Origin: Bacillus glycinifermentans
GTDB lineage: Bacteria > Bacillota > Bacilli > Bacillales > Bacillaceae
NCBI RefSeq assembly: GCF_001042475.2
Contig: NZ_LECW02000045.1
Span: 372,001 to 436,000, forward strand
Length of the DNA stretch: 64,000 bases
Direction: 5' to 3'
Of the stretch, positions 7,501 to 17,378 are shown piece after piece (positions within the stretch are counted from its first letter, which is position 1; each line of letters starts with the position of its first letter). The position numbers and the translations under genes were made by a program. Under the pieces are notes generated by a model. That model searched no databases, was not told where the DNA came from, and saw nothing but the letters and a program-made list of their open reading frames with translations.

Positions 7501-8472
7501 GTGGCAGATTTATTTACAACAGTACAAGAAAAAGTAGCAGGAAAAGGTGTTAAAATCGTATTTCCGGAAGGAATGGACGAGCGTATTTTGACGGCGGTCG
7601 CAAGCCTCGCCGAAAAAAACGTGCTAAAGCCGATTCTCGTAGGAAACGAACAGGAAATTGCGGCAAAAGCAAAGGGATTAAATGTAACGCTTGACGGAGT
7701 TGACATATATGATCCTCATACATACGAAGGAATGGAAGACCTTGTACAAGCTTTCGTAGAGCGCCGCAAAGGAAAAGCGACGGAAGAACAGGCCCGCCAA
7801 ATCCTTTTGGACGAAAACTATTTCGGCACGATGCTTGTATACAAAGGGCTGGCAGACGGTCTTGTCAGCGGTGCGGCTCATTCGACTGCCGATACGGTGC
7901 GTCCCGCCCTGCAAATCATTAAGACAAAAGAAGGAGTGAAGAAAACATCCGGCGTCTTCATTATGGCCCGCGGCGATGAGCAGTATGTGTTTGCAGACTG
8001 CGCGATCAACATTGCGCCTGACAGCGAAGATCTAGCCGAAATTGCCATCGAAAGCGCCAACACGGCTAAAATGTTCGACATCGAGCCGCGGGTAGCGATG
8101 CTAAGCTTCTCAACAAAAGGATCTGCAAAATCAGATGAAACCGAAAAAGTGGCAAACGCGGTGGCGATCGCCAAAGAAAAAGCGCCTGAGCTTACGCTTG
8201 ACGGCGAGTTCCAATTCGATGCTGCATTCGTTCCGTCTGTCGCGGAGAAAAAAGCGCCGGGCTCCGTTATTAAAGGCGATGCAAACGTATTTGTATTTCC
8301 AAGCCTTGAAGCGGGGAACATCGGCTATAAAATCGCTCAGCGCCTCGGCAATTTTGAAGCGGTCGGACCGATTCTGCAAGGCCTGAACATGCCGGTAAAC
8401 GATCTGTCCAGAGGCTGCAATGCAGAGGATGTTTACAATCTGGCGCTGATTACGGCTGCTCAAGCGCTGTAA
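7501..8472 (+). CDS. pta: Phosphate acetyltransferase
   Basis: 323 residues from the GTG at 7501, set by the strong aaggagggt just upstream; longer readings lack a ribosome site. It interconverts acetyl-CoA and acetyl phosphate, so with AckA it drives acetate overflow. The sequence MADLFTTVQEKVAGKGVKIV is close to the B. subtilis protein, with the family stretches FPEGMDERIL near the N-terminus and VSGAAHSTADTVRPALQIIK in the middle. A cre box lies upstream. In B. subtilis lipL follows pta; here about 8 kb of aromatic catabolic genes lie between them. Confidence 0.96.
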   Translation: MADLFTTVQEKVAGKGVKIVFPEGMDERILTAVASLAEKNVLKPILVGNEQEIAAKAKGLNVTLDGVDIYDPHTYEGMEDLVQAFVERRKGKATEEQARQILLDENYFGTMLVYKGLADGLVSGAAHSTADTVRPALQIIKTKEGVKKTSGVFIMARGDEQYVFADCAINIAPDSEDLAEIAIESANTAKMFDIEPRVAMLSFSTKGSAKSDETEKVANAVAIAKEKAPELTLDGEFQFDAAFVPSVAEKKAPGSVIKGDANVFVFPSLEAGNIGYKIAQRLGNFEAVGPILQGLNMPVNDLSRGCNAEDVYNLALITAAQAL

Positions 8473-8481
8473 TGGTGCTTC

Positions 8482-8516
8482 AAAACGGTGAACGATGTGC
8501 GTTCACCGTTTTTTTA
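8482..8516. terminator. Terminator of pta
   Basis: aaaacggtgaac / gttcaccgtttttt with an 8-nt loop. The last codons and stop of the convergent amidohydrolase gene lie inside the 3' arm, so the hairpin probably serves both genes. Confidence 0.8.
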
Positions 8517-9465
8517 TTGCGTTTTGATTTTTATCGAGCAGCGCTTCGGCCCCCTTGCCGCTTATGTCAGGCGGCGGCCATTCGCAAAGGTCGAAAGGAT
8601 AATCCGAGCCTTGCACCAGCCTCTCTTCTCCAACAAGCTCTTTCAGAAAATGTATGCCCTTTTCGTTCCATAACACCGTATCAAACCAAAACCTTCGCAA
8701 GTATTCGACGGGCGGGGCCGTAAGCGATGCTGCGGCTTGCGGCCACATGTCGCAGCCTTTCTTCAGTCTGCCGATTTGATAAGGGAGAAATCCGCCCCCG
8801 TGGGCCAGCACAATTTTGACATTCGGAAAGCGGTCGGTAATGCCGCTCAATAATAAGTCTGCCGCACAGACGGTCGTTTCCCACGGAACGCCGATCAAAT
8901 TGGGCAGCATTTTGCGGCGGAGCCGCGGGTCTTCGGAAAGGAGCGGATGGATGAAAATGATCGCTTTCAGCCTGTCGGCTTCTTCCCAAAAAGGTATGAA
9001 TGCGTCATCGGAGAGCAGCTTTTCCGATGCGCCCGGCCCGATGATTGCCCCTTTAAGGCCGAGATTCATTGCTTCATTCAGCCTGGCGCACGCTTTTTCG
9101 GGACTGTTGAGCGGGATTGTGCCGAGCCCTGACAGCCTTTGGCTGTGCGTTTTTGTCCATTTGGCCAGGGCCGCGTTGTAAACGGCCGATATGTCGTCTG
9201 TCATCTCCTCTCTGAGATCGTAAAGAAAAAGCTGGGGAACTGGTGAGACCAATGAATGCAGAATGCCCGCTTTTTCCTGCTCTTCTAAGTATAATTCCTC
9301 CTCATAAAACTGTTTCTTTAATTCAAAGCCCCACTTGTGATTGACGGTCAGAAATTCCGCTTTATCCGGCGACTTTTTTTCCCATACCGCCTGAACGGTC
9401 CTTTCATTGTCTCTCAGCCAAAGCAGGACATCCTCCGGAATGAAATGCGTATGGACATCAAACAA
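8503..9465 (-). CDS. ACMSD-family amidohydrolase, probable carboxy-hydroxymuconate semialdehyde decarboxylase
   Basis: 320 residues from the TTG at 9465, chosen because gggaggg lies 8 nt upstream; an in-frame TTG at 9498 has no ribosome site and overlaps the gene before. It belongs to the amidohydrolase group of ACMSD and 5-carboxyvanillate decarboxylase: N-terminal metal motif FDVHTHF, central IFIHPLL, AHGGGFLPYQIGR, and the C-terminal catalytic Asp in VQGSDYPFDLCEW. In the protocatechuate 2,3-cleavage route, PraH of Paenibacillus (same family) removes CO2 from 5-carboxy-2-hydroxymuconate-6-semialdehyde. The neighbours make that the best guess. It reads with the iclR-type gene, divergent from the rest of the pathway. 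Confidence 0.8.
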   Translation of the reverse strand: MFDVHTHFIPEDVLLWLRDNERTVQAVWEKKSPDKAEFLTVNHKWGFELKKQFYEEELYLEEQEKAGILHSLVSPVPQLFLYDLREEMTDDISAVYNAALAKWTKTHSQRLSGLGTIPLNSPEKACARLNEAMNLGLKGAIIGPGASEKLLSDDAFIPFWEEADRLKAIIFIHPLLSEDPRLRRKMLPNLIGVPWETTVCAADLLLSGITDRFPNVKIVLAHGGGFLPYQIGRLKKGCDMWPQAAASLTAPPVEYLRRFWFDTVLWNEKGIHFLKELVGEERLVQGSDYPFDLCEWPPPDISGKGAEALLDKNQNAIKKR

Positions 9466-9482
9466 AGCTAAATCCCTCCCGT

Positions 9483-10262
9483 TTACGGCCGTCTCCAATA
9501 CCCAAGCTTCTCCGAGATGCCGCGGGCGGCCTGTTTTACTTTAAAAATGATTTTTTCCTGCGAGGCTTTCATTCGTTTTGTGGGACCGACGACGCTGACA
9601 GCGTATTTGACTTCTCCGAGATAGTTTCTGATGGGAGCGGAGACGGAAGTGATCCCTTCGATGAATTCACCGTGACTGACGTCAAATCCGTTTTCTCTGA
9701 TTGTTTTTAGCACGTTTCTAAGTTTGTTCGCATCTGTCACCGTTTTCTGCGTATAGCATGTCAGGCCGCTTCTCACATATCGTTCCAATAATCCGTCGCC
9801 GCCGTATGCAAGAAGCACTTTGCCTGAGCTTGTACAATGCATCGGATTTTGCCGGCCGATGTGTGATAGAAGCTCAACCGGACGGGGACATTCCGTACGA
9901 TTGATGTACACAACGCTGAAATCGCCGCTTATCGCGATGTGAGACGTCTCGCCTGTCTCTTCTGTCAGCTTTTCGAGAACAGGCTGGGATTCCCGGTTAA
10001 TTTCAAGAGTCGAGGTGACAATTGTATTCAACTGCAAGACAGATAACCCCAACTTATATCTTTTGGATTCCGGATCCTTCATGACAAACCCTTCGCTTTC
10101 AAGCGTACTCAACAGCCGGGAGACCGTGCTTTTCCCCAGGCCGAGAGATGCGGCGAGCTCGGTGACTTTTTTTTCAGGCGTATCCAGTGTAAACGATTGA
10201 AGCAGCCGAAGAGCGTTCTTTACAGACCCAAGCGTGTAGTTCGGTTTTGCCTCTGCGGACAT
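9483..10262 (-). CDS. IclR-family transcriptional regulator
   Basis: 259 residues from the ATG at 10262 (MSAEAKPNYT), preferred because ttgagga lies just upstream; another Met seven codons earlier is possible. The N-terminal winged helix is clear (LGLGKSTVSRLLSTLESEGF), then the IclR effector domain with HIAISGDFSVVYINR, MHCTSSGKVLLAYG and EFIEGITSVSAPIRNYLGEV. Such regulators (PobR, PcaR, TtgV types) commonly sense aromatic acids. It is divergent from the catabolic operon, and an 8-bp inverted repeat at 10368-10390 is the likely operator. The inducer is probably 4-hydroxybenzoate, protocatechuate or a downstream acid; this is inferred. Confidence 0.88.
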   Translation of the reverse strand: MSAEAKPNYTLGSVKNALRLLQSFTLDTPEKKVTELAASLGLGKSTVSRLLSTLESEGFVMKDPESKRYKLGLSVLQLNTIVTSTLEINRESQPVLEKLTEETGETSHIAISGDFSVVYINRTECPRPVELLSHIGRQNPMHCTSSGKVLLAYGGDGLLERYVRSGLTCYTQKTVTDANKLRNVLKTIRENGFDVSHGEFIEGITSVSAPIRNYLGEVKYAVSVVGPTKRMKASQEKIIFKVKQAARGISEKLGYWRRP

Positions 10263-10367
10263 TGATTTCCTCAACTCTTTCATTGTTTTGTTGCCTTTTG
10301 TTCCATAATATAACATAAAACGAGGATAAAAAACGAAAAATATCAAATTTTCGGAAAAAATAACAAG

Positions 10368-10390
10368 GTTGTTCCACATAGAGGAACAAC
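10368..10390. promoter_or_regulatory. Candidate IclR-type operator
   Basis: Perfect inverted repeat gttgttcc - 7 nt - ggaacaac in the space between the divergent regulator and catabolic operon, 60 nt before the dehydrogenase start. Size and symmetry suit a dimer of an IclR-family protein. Confidence 0.55.
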
Positions 10391-10449
10391 GCTGTTTTCT
10401 TCACAAATAAAATCATTTAATTTAAGTGGAAAAGGAGGATTGATTTTCC

Positions 10450-11928
10450 ATGAATTTGCAGACGGCAACATCGGCAAATCGCGTACAACCATTTGACTGC
10501 CGGCATTTTATAAACGGGAGATATTTTGCGTCAGAAAGCGGCAAAACGTTCGACAATATGAATCCGGCCACAAAGGAAGTCATCGGCAAGGTTTCCGAGG
10601 GCGGAAAAAAGGAGATCGATCTGGCCGTCGCCGCGGCAAGGCGTGCATTGAACGGGCGCTGGAAAAACATGACCGGTGATGACAGGATTCGAATCATCAG
10701 AAAGATCGGCGACATCATTCTTGAACGGAAAGATGAACTGGCAAAGCTTGAGACGCTTGATACGGGAAAACCCCTCTCATTATCCAGCACGATGGATATT
10801 CCCCGCGCCGCCTTTAACTTTCATTTTTTCGCCGACTTTATGAGAGGAGTCGGAACGGAGGCCTATCAAACCGATGACATCGCGATCAATTATGCGATCC
10901 GCCGCCCGGTTGGCGTTGTCGGATTAATCAATCCATGGAACCTGCCGCTTCTCCTGCTGACCTGGAAGCTGGCTCCATGCTTGGCGGCAGGAAATACCGC
11001 CGTCATCAAGCCGGCTGAGCTGACGCCGCTGACAGCCACGCTTTTGGGGGAAATCTGTCAAGAAGCGGGCCTGCCTGACGGAGTGGTCAATATCGTCCAC
11101 GGATTCGGTCCGGAATCAGCCGGCTCTGCACTTTCCGAGCATCCTGACGTCGATGCGATTTCCTTTACCGGCGAAACGACGACCGGAAAAATCATTATGG
11201 AAGCCGCCTCAAAAACGTTGAAAAAACTTTCGTTTGAACTGGGCGGAAAAAACCCGAACATCATTTTCGCTGACGCCGACATCGATGAAGCGGTTGAAAC
11301 GACATTGAAATCGAGCTTCGTCAATCAGGGGGAAGTCTGCATGTGCGGTTCCCGCATTTATGTCGAACGGGAAGCATATGACGAATTTCTGGACGCCTTC
11401 ATTTCAAAGACAAAGGAGCTTCGTGTGGGCGATCCGTTTGATCCGGAAACGAATATTGGAGCTTTGATTTCGGCTGAACATACCGAACGGGTGATGAATT
11501 ACATAACGCTGGCGAAAAAAGAAGGCGGTGACATTGTAATCGGGGGAGGGCGCCCGGAAGGCCTGGAATCAGGCTGCTATCTCGAACCGACGATCATTAC
11601 CGGGATTTCCCGGAGCTCCCGGGTTGTCAAAGAAGAGATTTTCGGCCCGGTCGTGACGGTGATTCCATTTGACGATGAAGACGAAGTTATCGCTCAGGCG
11701 AATGATACCCACTATGGGCTCAGCGCAACCGTTTGGACGAACGATCTCCGCCGCGCGCACCGCGTCGCCGGACAGATCGAAGCCGGGATGGTCTGGGTCA
11801 ACACCTGGTTTCTCAGGGATTTGCGGACGCCGTTTGGAGGAATGAAGCAAAGCGGACTTGGACGCGAAGGCGGAATGCACAGCTTCGAATTTTTCAGCGA
11901 ATTGTCAAACATTTGCATCAAGCTGTAA
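10450..11928 (+). CDS. 2-hydroxymuconate semialdehyde dehydrogenase (ALDH family)
   Basis: 492 residues, first gene of the catabolic operon, with aaggagg well placed. A full NAD(P)-dependent aldehyde dehydrogenase: oxyanion Asn in INPWNLPLL (about 163), NAD-binding TGETTTG, general-base Glu in SFELGGKNP (about 261), catalytic Cys in NQGEVCMCGSR (about 297-299) and a C-terminal FGGMKQSGLGREGG. The overall pattern, including INPWNLPLLLLTWKLAPCLA, is that of 2-hydroxymuconic or 2-aminomuconic semialdehyde dehydrogenases. It would oxidise 2-hydroxymuconate-6-semialdehyde, made by the decarboxylase next door, to 2-hydroxymuconate (PraB step). Exact substrate inferred from context. Confidence 0.85.
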   Translation: MNLQTATSANRVQPFDCRHFINGRYFASESGKTFDNMNPATKEVIGKVSEGGKKEIDLAVAAARRALNGRWKNMTGDDRIRIIRKIGDIILERKDELAKLETLDTGKPLSLSSTMDIPRAAFNFHFFADFMRGVGTEAYQTDDIAINYAIRRPVGVVGLINPWNLPLLLLTWKLAPCLAAGNTAVIKPAELTPLTATLLGEICQEAGLPDGVVNIVHGFGPESAGSALSEHPDVDAISFTGETTTGKIIMEAASKTLKKLSFELGGKNPNIIFADADIDEAVETTLKSSFVNQGEVCMCGSRIYVEREAYDEFLDAFISKTKELRVGDPFDPETNIGALISAEHTERVMNYITLAKKEGGDIVIGGGRPEGLESGCYLEPTIITGISRSSRVVKEEIFGPVVTVIPFDDEDEVIAQANDTHYGLSATVWTNDLRRAHRVAGQIEAGMVWVNTWFLRDLRTPFGGMKQSGLGREGGMHSFEFFSELSNICIKL

Positions 11929-11942
11929 AGGAGGAGAGCGGA

Positions 11943-12728
11943 ATGAATGCACAAGCATTAAAAGAAACGGCGCAGACGCTGTACATGGCGGAAGCGGAAA
12001 AACGGGAAATCGTCAGAATCACAAGGGACTATCCAGAGCTGACGGTTGAAGACGCCTATCGCATTCAAGAAGAGCTCGTTGAGCTGAAATTAAAGCGGGG
12101 GAACGGGATCATCGGTCCGAAAATGGGGCTTACGAGCCGGGCGAAAATGCAGCAAATGAACGTTGAAGAACCGATTTACGGATATATCTTTGACGACATG
12201 CTCGTGCCGAACGGCGGAACACTCGAATTTGATCAGCTGATCCACCCGAAGGTTGAAGCGGAGATTGCCTTTGTACTCGGCGAGGATATCGAAGGGCCGG
12301 GGATTTCCGGAGAGCAGATTCTGGCGGTGACCGAATATTTCATCCCCGTGCTTGAAGTGATCGACAGCCGCTATGAGAATTTTTCTTTTAAACTGCCTGA
12401 CGTTATTGCTGATAATGCGTCATCGTCAAGGGTCGTGTTCGGCGAAAAGATTAAAAAGCCGGATCGTCTCAAACTCGATAGAGCCTCGGTTTCTTTGGTG
12501 ATTAATGGCGAGGTGAAAGAGCGGGGGACGGGTGATGCGGTTTTGGGGCATCCAGCCAATTCGGCAGCAATGCTTGCCAATATGCTTGCCCGGAAACAGC
12601 AAAAGCTTACAGCAGGCAGCGTCATTTTGACCGGCGGGGTAACGGGAGCTGTCATGCTGAAGCGCGGGGACAGCGTCTCGGCGCATGTAGAAGGGCTTGG
12701 AGACGTTTCTTTTACAGTCAGTTCATAA
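11943..12728 (+). CDS. 4-oxalocrotonate decarboxylase (XylI/DmpH/PraD-like)
   Basis: 261 residues, the usual length, with ggaggaga before the ATG. The fumarylacetoacetase-like fold contains GPKMGLTSRAKMQQMNVEEP and the metal-binding KVEAEIAFVLG, then VIDSRYENFSFKLPDVIADN, which match 4-oxalocrotonate decarboxylases. The sister family, 2-oxopent-4-enoate hydratase, shares the fold but usually has KIGLTS in place of KMGLTS, so decarboxylase is the better call. It turns 2-oxo-3-hexenedioate into 2-hydroxypenta-2,4-dienoate, using the product of the tautomerase encoded immediately after. In meta-cleavage pathways this enzyme works in a complex with the hydratase; no hydratase gene is present here. 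Confidence 0.82.
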   Translation: MNAQALKETAQTLYMAEAEKREIVRITRDYPELTVEDAYRIQEELVELKLKRGNGIIGPKMGLTSRAKMQQMNVEEPIYGYIFDDMLVPNGGTLEFDQLIHPKVEAEIAFVLGEDIEGPGISGEQILAVTEYFIPVLEVIDSRYENFSFKLPDVIADNASSSRVVFGEKIKKPDRLKLDRASVSLVINGEVKERGTGDAVLGHPANSAAMLANMLARKQQKLTAGSVILTGGVTGAVMLKRGDSVSAHVEGLGDVSFTVSS

Positions 12729-12741
12729 TGGGGGAGATATT

Positions 12742-12933
12742 GTGCCGATCGTTCACATTCAGCTATTAGAAGGCCGGCCTGCGGAAAAGGTGGAGGAAGT
12801 CATTCAAAATGTAACAGATACAATCAGTGCCACCTTGGGTGCCCCAAAGGAAAACGTTCGCGTACTCGTGACGGAAATTCCGAAAAGCCACTGGGGAATA
12901 GGCGGAACGCCGGCGTCAAAAGCAAAACCGTAA
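12742..12933 (+). CDS. 4-oxalocrotonate tautomerase
   Basis: 63 codons from the GTG at 12742, so the mature protein starts with Pro after Met removal, as required: Pro1 is the catalytic base. The chain PIVHIQLLEGRPAEKVEEVI has the beta-alpha-beta tautomerase pattern, and Arg occurs in ENVRVLVTEIPKSHWGIGG. The length matches XylH/DmpI (62). It isomerises 2-hydroxymuconate to 2-oxo-3-hexenedioate between the dehydrogenase and decarboxylase steps. gggggaga is the ribosome site. A second member of the family (ywhB, 22132-22317) is in this window but outside any aromatic operon. Confidence 0.88.
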   Translation: MPIVHIQLLEGRPAEKVEEVIQNVTDTISATLGAPKENVRVLVTEIPKSHWGIGGTPASKAKP

Positions 12934-12956
12934 AACTGGTTATGGGAGGAATCGAC

Positions 12957-13808
12957 ATGTCGATCGAACTCGCGGCACTTGTTCCGCATACACCGCGAAT
13001 GTGTTTTGAAGAAAAAACGCCTGATTTTCAAAAAGAGCTTGTCAAAGGAATGAAACAGCTTTCCGCAATCATTGAAAACATACAGCCGGATGCCGTTGTC
13101 ATCATTTCGTGCCACTGGACGTCGAGCTTTGACCACCTCGTCGATGCGACGCCTGAACATCAAGGGATTTTGACGGCGCTTGAATGTCCGAATTTAATTT
13201 CCGATGTGCCTTACGATTATCCGGGAGATCCCGAGCTTGCGGGAGAGCTTGCAGAAGCCGGCGTGAAAGGCGGGCTTCCCGTCATTCCCGTCAATGATCC
13301 CGCCTATTGCTGGGATTACGGAACGGTCGTCCCGCTCCGCTATCTCATTCCGAAAGGGGATATTCCGGTCATTGATTTATCGGTAACGCTTGCGGCAAAC
13401 CTGGACGAAACGTATCGCTGGGGGCAGCTTGCCGGTAAAGTGTTGAAGGAAAGCGGGAAAAAAACCGTCTTCATCAGCAGCGGCGCGCTCAGCCACCATT
13501 TGGTAAGGGGGCCGGAATGCATGCCGACGTTGGCCGAACAGGCCCTTGATTCGCAATTTTTAGCTTATTTAACGGACAATGATCTGCAATCCGCAAGGTC
13601 AATGCTGCCCCAGTACGCCAAAAACGCCGGGCTTGAAGCGGGAGGACGCCATATTGCCATGCTGCTGGGCGTGCTCGAGGATGGCTGCAGGAGTGCATTT
13701 TACGGGTATGGCCAATCGTCAGGGAGCTCCAATGTCGTCATGACGTTTGAACCGGCAAATAAAGTGGCGCGCTCCGGGAAGATCGTGAAACAAGGCGCCG
13801 TACGCTAA
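12957..13808 (+). CDS. Class III extradiol ring-cleavage dioxygenase (LigB family), probable protocatechuate 2,3-dioxygenase
   Basis: 283 residues from the ATG at 12957, where gggagga is correctly spaced. LigB-type fold: the iron ligands are likely His11 (LVPHTPRM) and His53 (ISCHWTSS), with a Glu near the C-terminus, and the catalytic His lies in SSGALSHHLVRG. Relatives cleave 3,4-dihydroxyphenylacetate, gallate, 2-aminophenol or protocatechuate. Because the operon ends with a 4-hydroxybenzoate hydroxylase and carries an ACMSD-type decarboxylase, the likely substrate is protocatechuate, opened between C2 and C3 to 5-carboxy-2-hydroxymuconate-6-semialdehyde (PraA reaction). The 4,5-cleaving LigAB route would need a different set of later enzymes. 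Substrate is inferred. Confidence 0.8.
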   Translation: MSIELAALVPHTPRMCFEEKTPDFQKELVKGMKQLSAIIENIQPDAVVIISCHWTSSFDHLVDATPEHQGILTALECPNLISDVPYDYPGDPELAGELAEAGVKGGLPVIPVNDPAYCWDYGTVVPLRYLIPKGDIPVIDLSVTLAANLDETYRWGQLAGKVLKESGKKTVFISSGALSHHLVRGPECMPTLAEQALDSQFLAYLTDNDLQSARSMLPQYAKNAGLEAGGRHIAMLLGVLEDGCRSAFYGYGQSSGSSNVVMTFEPANKVARSGKIVKQGAVR

Positions 13809-13837
13809 ACATTTTGAGACCATGAGGTGGAGGGAAA

Positions 13838-15199
13838 ATGCGAAAACGTTTTGTTCATCCCGCAGAAGTGATGGCCGCCGGCAAATTTAGCAAAGTCCAT
13901 CTGACCGTTTTTCTCTGGTGTTTTTTTGCAATCGCCTTTGACGGATACGACATCGCGATGTACGGCGTCAGCCTACCGTGGCTGATGGAGGAATGGGGCC
14001 TTACGTCCGTTCAGGCCGGGGCGATCGGGAGCTACACATTGGTCGGGATGATGCTGGGCGCGCTCCTATTTTCACCGATCGCCGACAAATTCGGCCGGAA
14101 AATGGTACTCGGCCTCTGCATGTTTTTGTTCAGTCTGTTTACTGCGGCAGCCGGACTGATCGATTCTCCGGCGCTGTTTACGATCATGCGCTTTATCGCG
14201 GCTCTCGGAATGGGGGGCCTTATGCCGAACGCCATTTCCCTCATGACCGAGTATTCGCCGAAAAAGCACAGGGCTGTCATCGTCGCTACGATGTACTGCG
14301 GCTATTCTGCGGGCGGAGTATTTGCGTCCCTGGTCGGCATGTTTGCCGTACCGGCTGCCGGCTGGAGGGTTCTGTACCTGATCGGCATCATTCCGCTGTT
14401 TGTGCTGCCTTTCTTTTTCAAATGGTTTCCCGAATCCCTGTCATTTTATATTTTGAAAAAACAAACGCGAAAAATAGCGGAGATTCTCAACAAGGTCGAT
14501 CCTTGCGGCCGATACAGCGAAAGCGACGATTACCAATTTTCCAGGATCGCGGAAAAAACAAAAGGCTTTCCTGTCAAAAAACTGTTCGAACAAAAGCGGG
14601 CGTCGAGTACATTCGCCTTTTGGCTTTCCGTTTTCAGCTGCCTGCTCATGGTCTACGGACTGAATACATGGCTTCCGAAAATGATGCAGGAGTCAGGCTA
14701 CGGTCTTTCATCAAGCCTGTCTTTCAATCTTGTCCTCTGCATCGGACAGGCAGCAGGCGCCCTGATCGGCGGCTATTTGGCCGACAAGGCCGGTCATAAA
14801 AAAGTGCTTGCCGCTATGTACGTGCTGGGAGCCTTCTGTTTTGCGGCTTTCGGGTTAACGGTCAACCCCGTGCTTTTGTATGTGCTGATCGGTTTAGGCG
14901 GAGCATGTACGGTAGGGACGCAAAACATTGCGAACCCTTATATATCCGAATATTATCCGAAGGAAATCAGGGCGACCGGGATCGGCTGGGCCTTAGGAAT
15001 CGGCAGAATCGGCGCGATCATTGCGCCCTCCCTTGTTGCATTCATCCTTTCGGCAGGCATTGATCCGAAGCAGGCGTTTATGACGTTTGCCATCCCGAGC
15101 CTCGTCGGGGCGATCGGCATCATGCTGATCCAGGAGAATCACGCAAGCTTTGATGTTGCGGCTAAGCCGGGAGGCGGCGTCAAATTGGAAGCGAAGTGA
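13838..15199 (+). CDS. MFS aromatic acid:H+ symporter (AAHS family, PcaK-like)
   Basis: 453 residues with twelve hydrophobic segments. The family's first-helix motif FDGYDIAMYG and the loop 2-3 motif ADKFGRKMVLG are intact, and a second copy, ADKAGHKKVL, occurs between helices 8 and 9. These are typical of PcaK, BenK and MhpT, which import 4-hydroxybenzoate, benzoate or phenylpropanoids. Coded between the ring-cleaving dioxygenase and the hydroxylase, it most likely brings in 4-hydroxybenzoate and perhaps protocatechuate. The start has gaggtggaggg upstream. Confidence 0.88.
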   Translation: MRKRFVHPAEVMAAGKFSKVHLTVFLWCFFAIAFDGYDIAMYGVSLPWLMEEWGLTSVQAGAIGSYTLVGMMLGALLFSPIADKFGRKMVLGLCMFLFSLFTAAAGLIDSPALFTIMRFIAALGMGGLMPNAISLMTEYSPKKHRAVIVATMYCGYSAGGVFASLVGMFAVPAAGWRVLYLIGIIPLFVLPFFFKWFPESLSFYILKKQTRKIAEILNKVDPCGRYSESDDYQFSRIAEKTKGFPVKKLFEQKRASSTFAFWLSVFSCLLMVYGLNTWLPKMMQESGYGLSSSLSFNLVLCIGQAAGALIGGYLADKAGHKKVLAAMYVLGAFCFAAFGLTVNPVLLYVLIGLGGACTVGTQNIANPYISEYYPKEIRATGIGWALGIGRIGAIIAPSLVAFILSAGIDPKQAFMTFAIPSLVGAIGIMLIQENHASFDVAAKPGGGVKLEAK

Positions 15200-16432
<1,233 letters not shown>

Positions 16433-16461
16433 TCTAAGAATCAATAAAATCAGGTTTAATC

Positions 16462-16491
16462 TGCACATCGCCGTTCCGCAAATGGTATAAT
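16462..16491 (+). promoter_or_regulatory. Promoter of lipL
   Basis: TGCACA (16462-16467), 18 nt, then an extended -10 TGGTATAAT ending at 16491. It lies just after the aromatic operon, so lipL keeps its own transcription. Confidence 0.55.
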
Positions 16492-16534
16492 GGGTTTTAG
16501 CTAAAAATGCATAACGGAAGGGTTTACATGATAA

Positions 16535-17377
16535 ATGGCAAAGCAGATTGACTTACTGATCCAGCCGAAATGGAGAATTATCGATCAATCCAGTCTCGGC
16601 CCGTATTTTGACGCAAAACAATCGTTCGCGATCGACGACACGCTGTGCGCCGCAGTCGGAAAAGGCCTGTCCCCGGCGACAGCACGCTCCTGGGTGCACC
16701 ACGACACGATCGTCCTCGGCATTCAGGATACGAGGCTACCTTATTTAAAAGAGGGCATCGCTTTTCTTGAGGAAGCGGGCTACAAGGTCATCGTCCGCAA
16801 TTCCGGCGGACTTGCAGTCGTGTTGGACAGCGGGGTTTTGAACGTATCGCTCATTTTTCAGGACAAGAAAAACGGCATCGACATTGACCGTGGCTATGAG
16901 GCGATGTATGAGCTCATCAAAAGAGTGCTCTCGCCCTACAATGCCAAGGTGGAAGCATACGAAATCGCCGGATCGTACTGCCCTGGCAGCTATGATTTAA
17001 GCATCGGCGGAAAGAAATTCGCCGGAATTTCGCAAAGGCGCTTAAGGGGCGGAGTGGCCGTGCAGATTTACTTGTGCGCCGACGGGAGCGGCAGCGCGCG
17101 CGCGGAAGTCATCAGACGCTTTTACGACATCGCTTTACAAGACGAGCGGGGCAAAACGAAAGCCGTTTACCCTGATATCCGCCCGGAAACGATGGCTTCG
17201 CTCTCTGAGCTGCTTAAGAAGGGCATTTCTGTTCAGGACTTGATGCTCGCTCTTTTGACGCAGCTGAAGGAGCTCAGCGGAGACATCTTTCAGGCGCCGC
17301 TTTCAGGCGAAGAAGAAAGCGAGTATGAGAAAAATCTGCTGCGCATGATCGAACGTAATAAAAAGGTATTTGGCTAG
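16535..17377 (+). CDS. lipL: Octanoyl-[GcvH]:protein N-octanoyltransferase LipL
   Basis: 280 residues, like B. subtilis LipL (YwfL). It moves octanoyl groups from the GcvH protein to the E2 subunits of 2-oxoacid dehydrogenases, completing the Bacillus lipoate route after LipM and LipA. Recognisable parts are [40 protein letters not shown], and [20 protein letters not shown], in which the Cys is the acyl-thioester residue and the Lys belongs to the active site. In B. subtilis the gene directly follows pta. Confidence 0.95.
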   Translation: MAKQIDLLIQPKWRIIDQSSLGPYFDAKQSFAIDDTLCAAVGKGLSPATARSWVHHDTIVLGIQDTRLPYLKEGIAFLEEAGYKVIVRNSGGLAVVLDSGVLNVSLIFQDKKNGIDIDRGYEAMYELIKRVLSPYNAKVEAYEIAGSYCPGSYDLSIGGKKFAGISQRRLRGGVAVQIYLCADGSGSARAEVIRRFYDIALQDERGKTKAVYPDIRPETMASLSELLKKGISVQDLMLALLTQLKELSGDIFQAPLSGEEESEYEKNLLRMIERNKKVFG

Positions 17378-17378
17378 A

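Noticed and set aside
9466..9498. Amidohydrolase start at the TTG at 9498
   Set aside because: It lacks a ribosome site and overlaps the regulator's end; the TTG at 9465 has gggaggg 8 nt upstream.
12957..13808. Homoprotocatechuate (HpaD) pathway
   Set aside because: That route needs an HpaG-type isomerase/decarboxylase and HpaE-type dehydrogenase and no PobA; the genes here do not fit, though the dioxygenase alone cannot exclude it.
13978..14799. 273-codon open frame inside the MFS gene
   Set aside because: Overlaps the transporter in another frame, with Arg/Gly-rich composition typical of shifted reading of GC-rich codons, and lacks a ribosome site.
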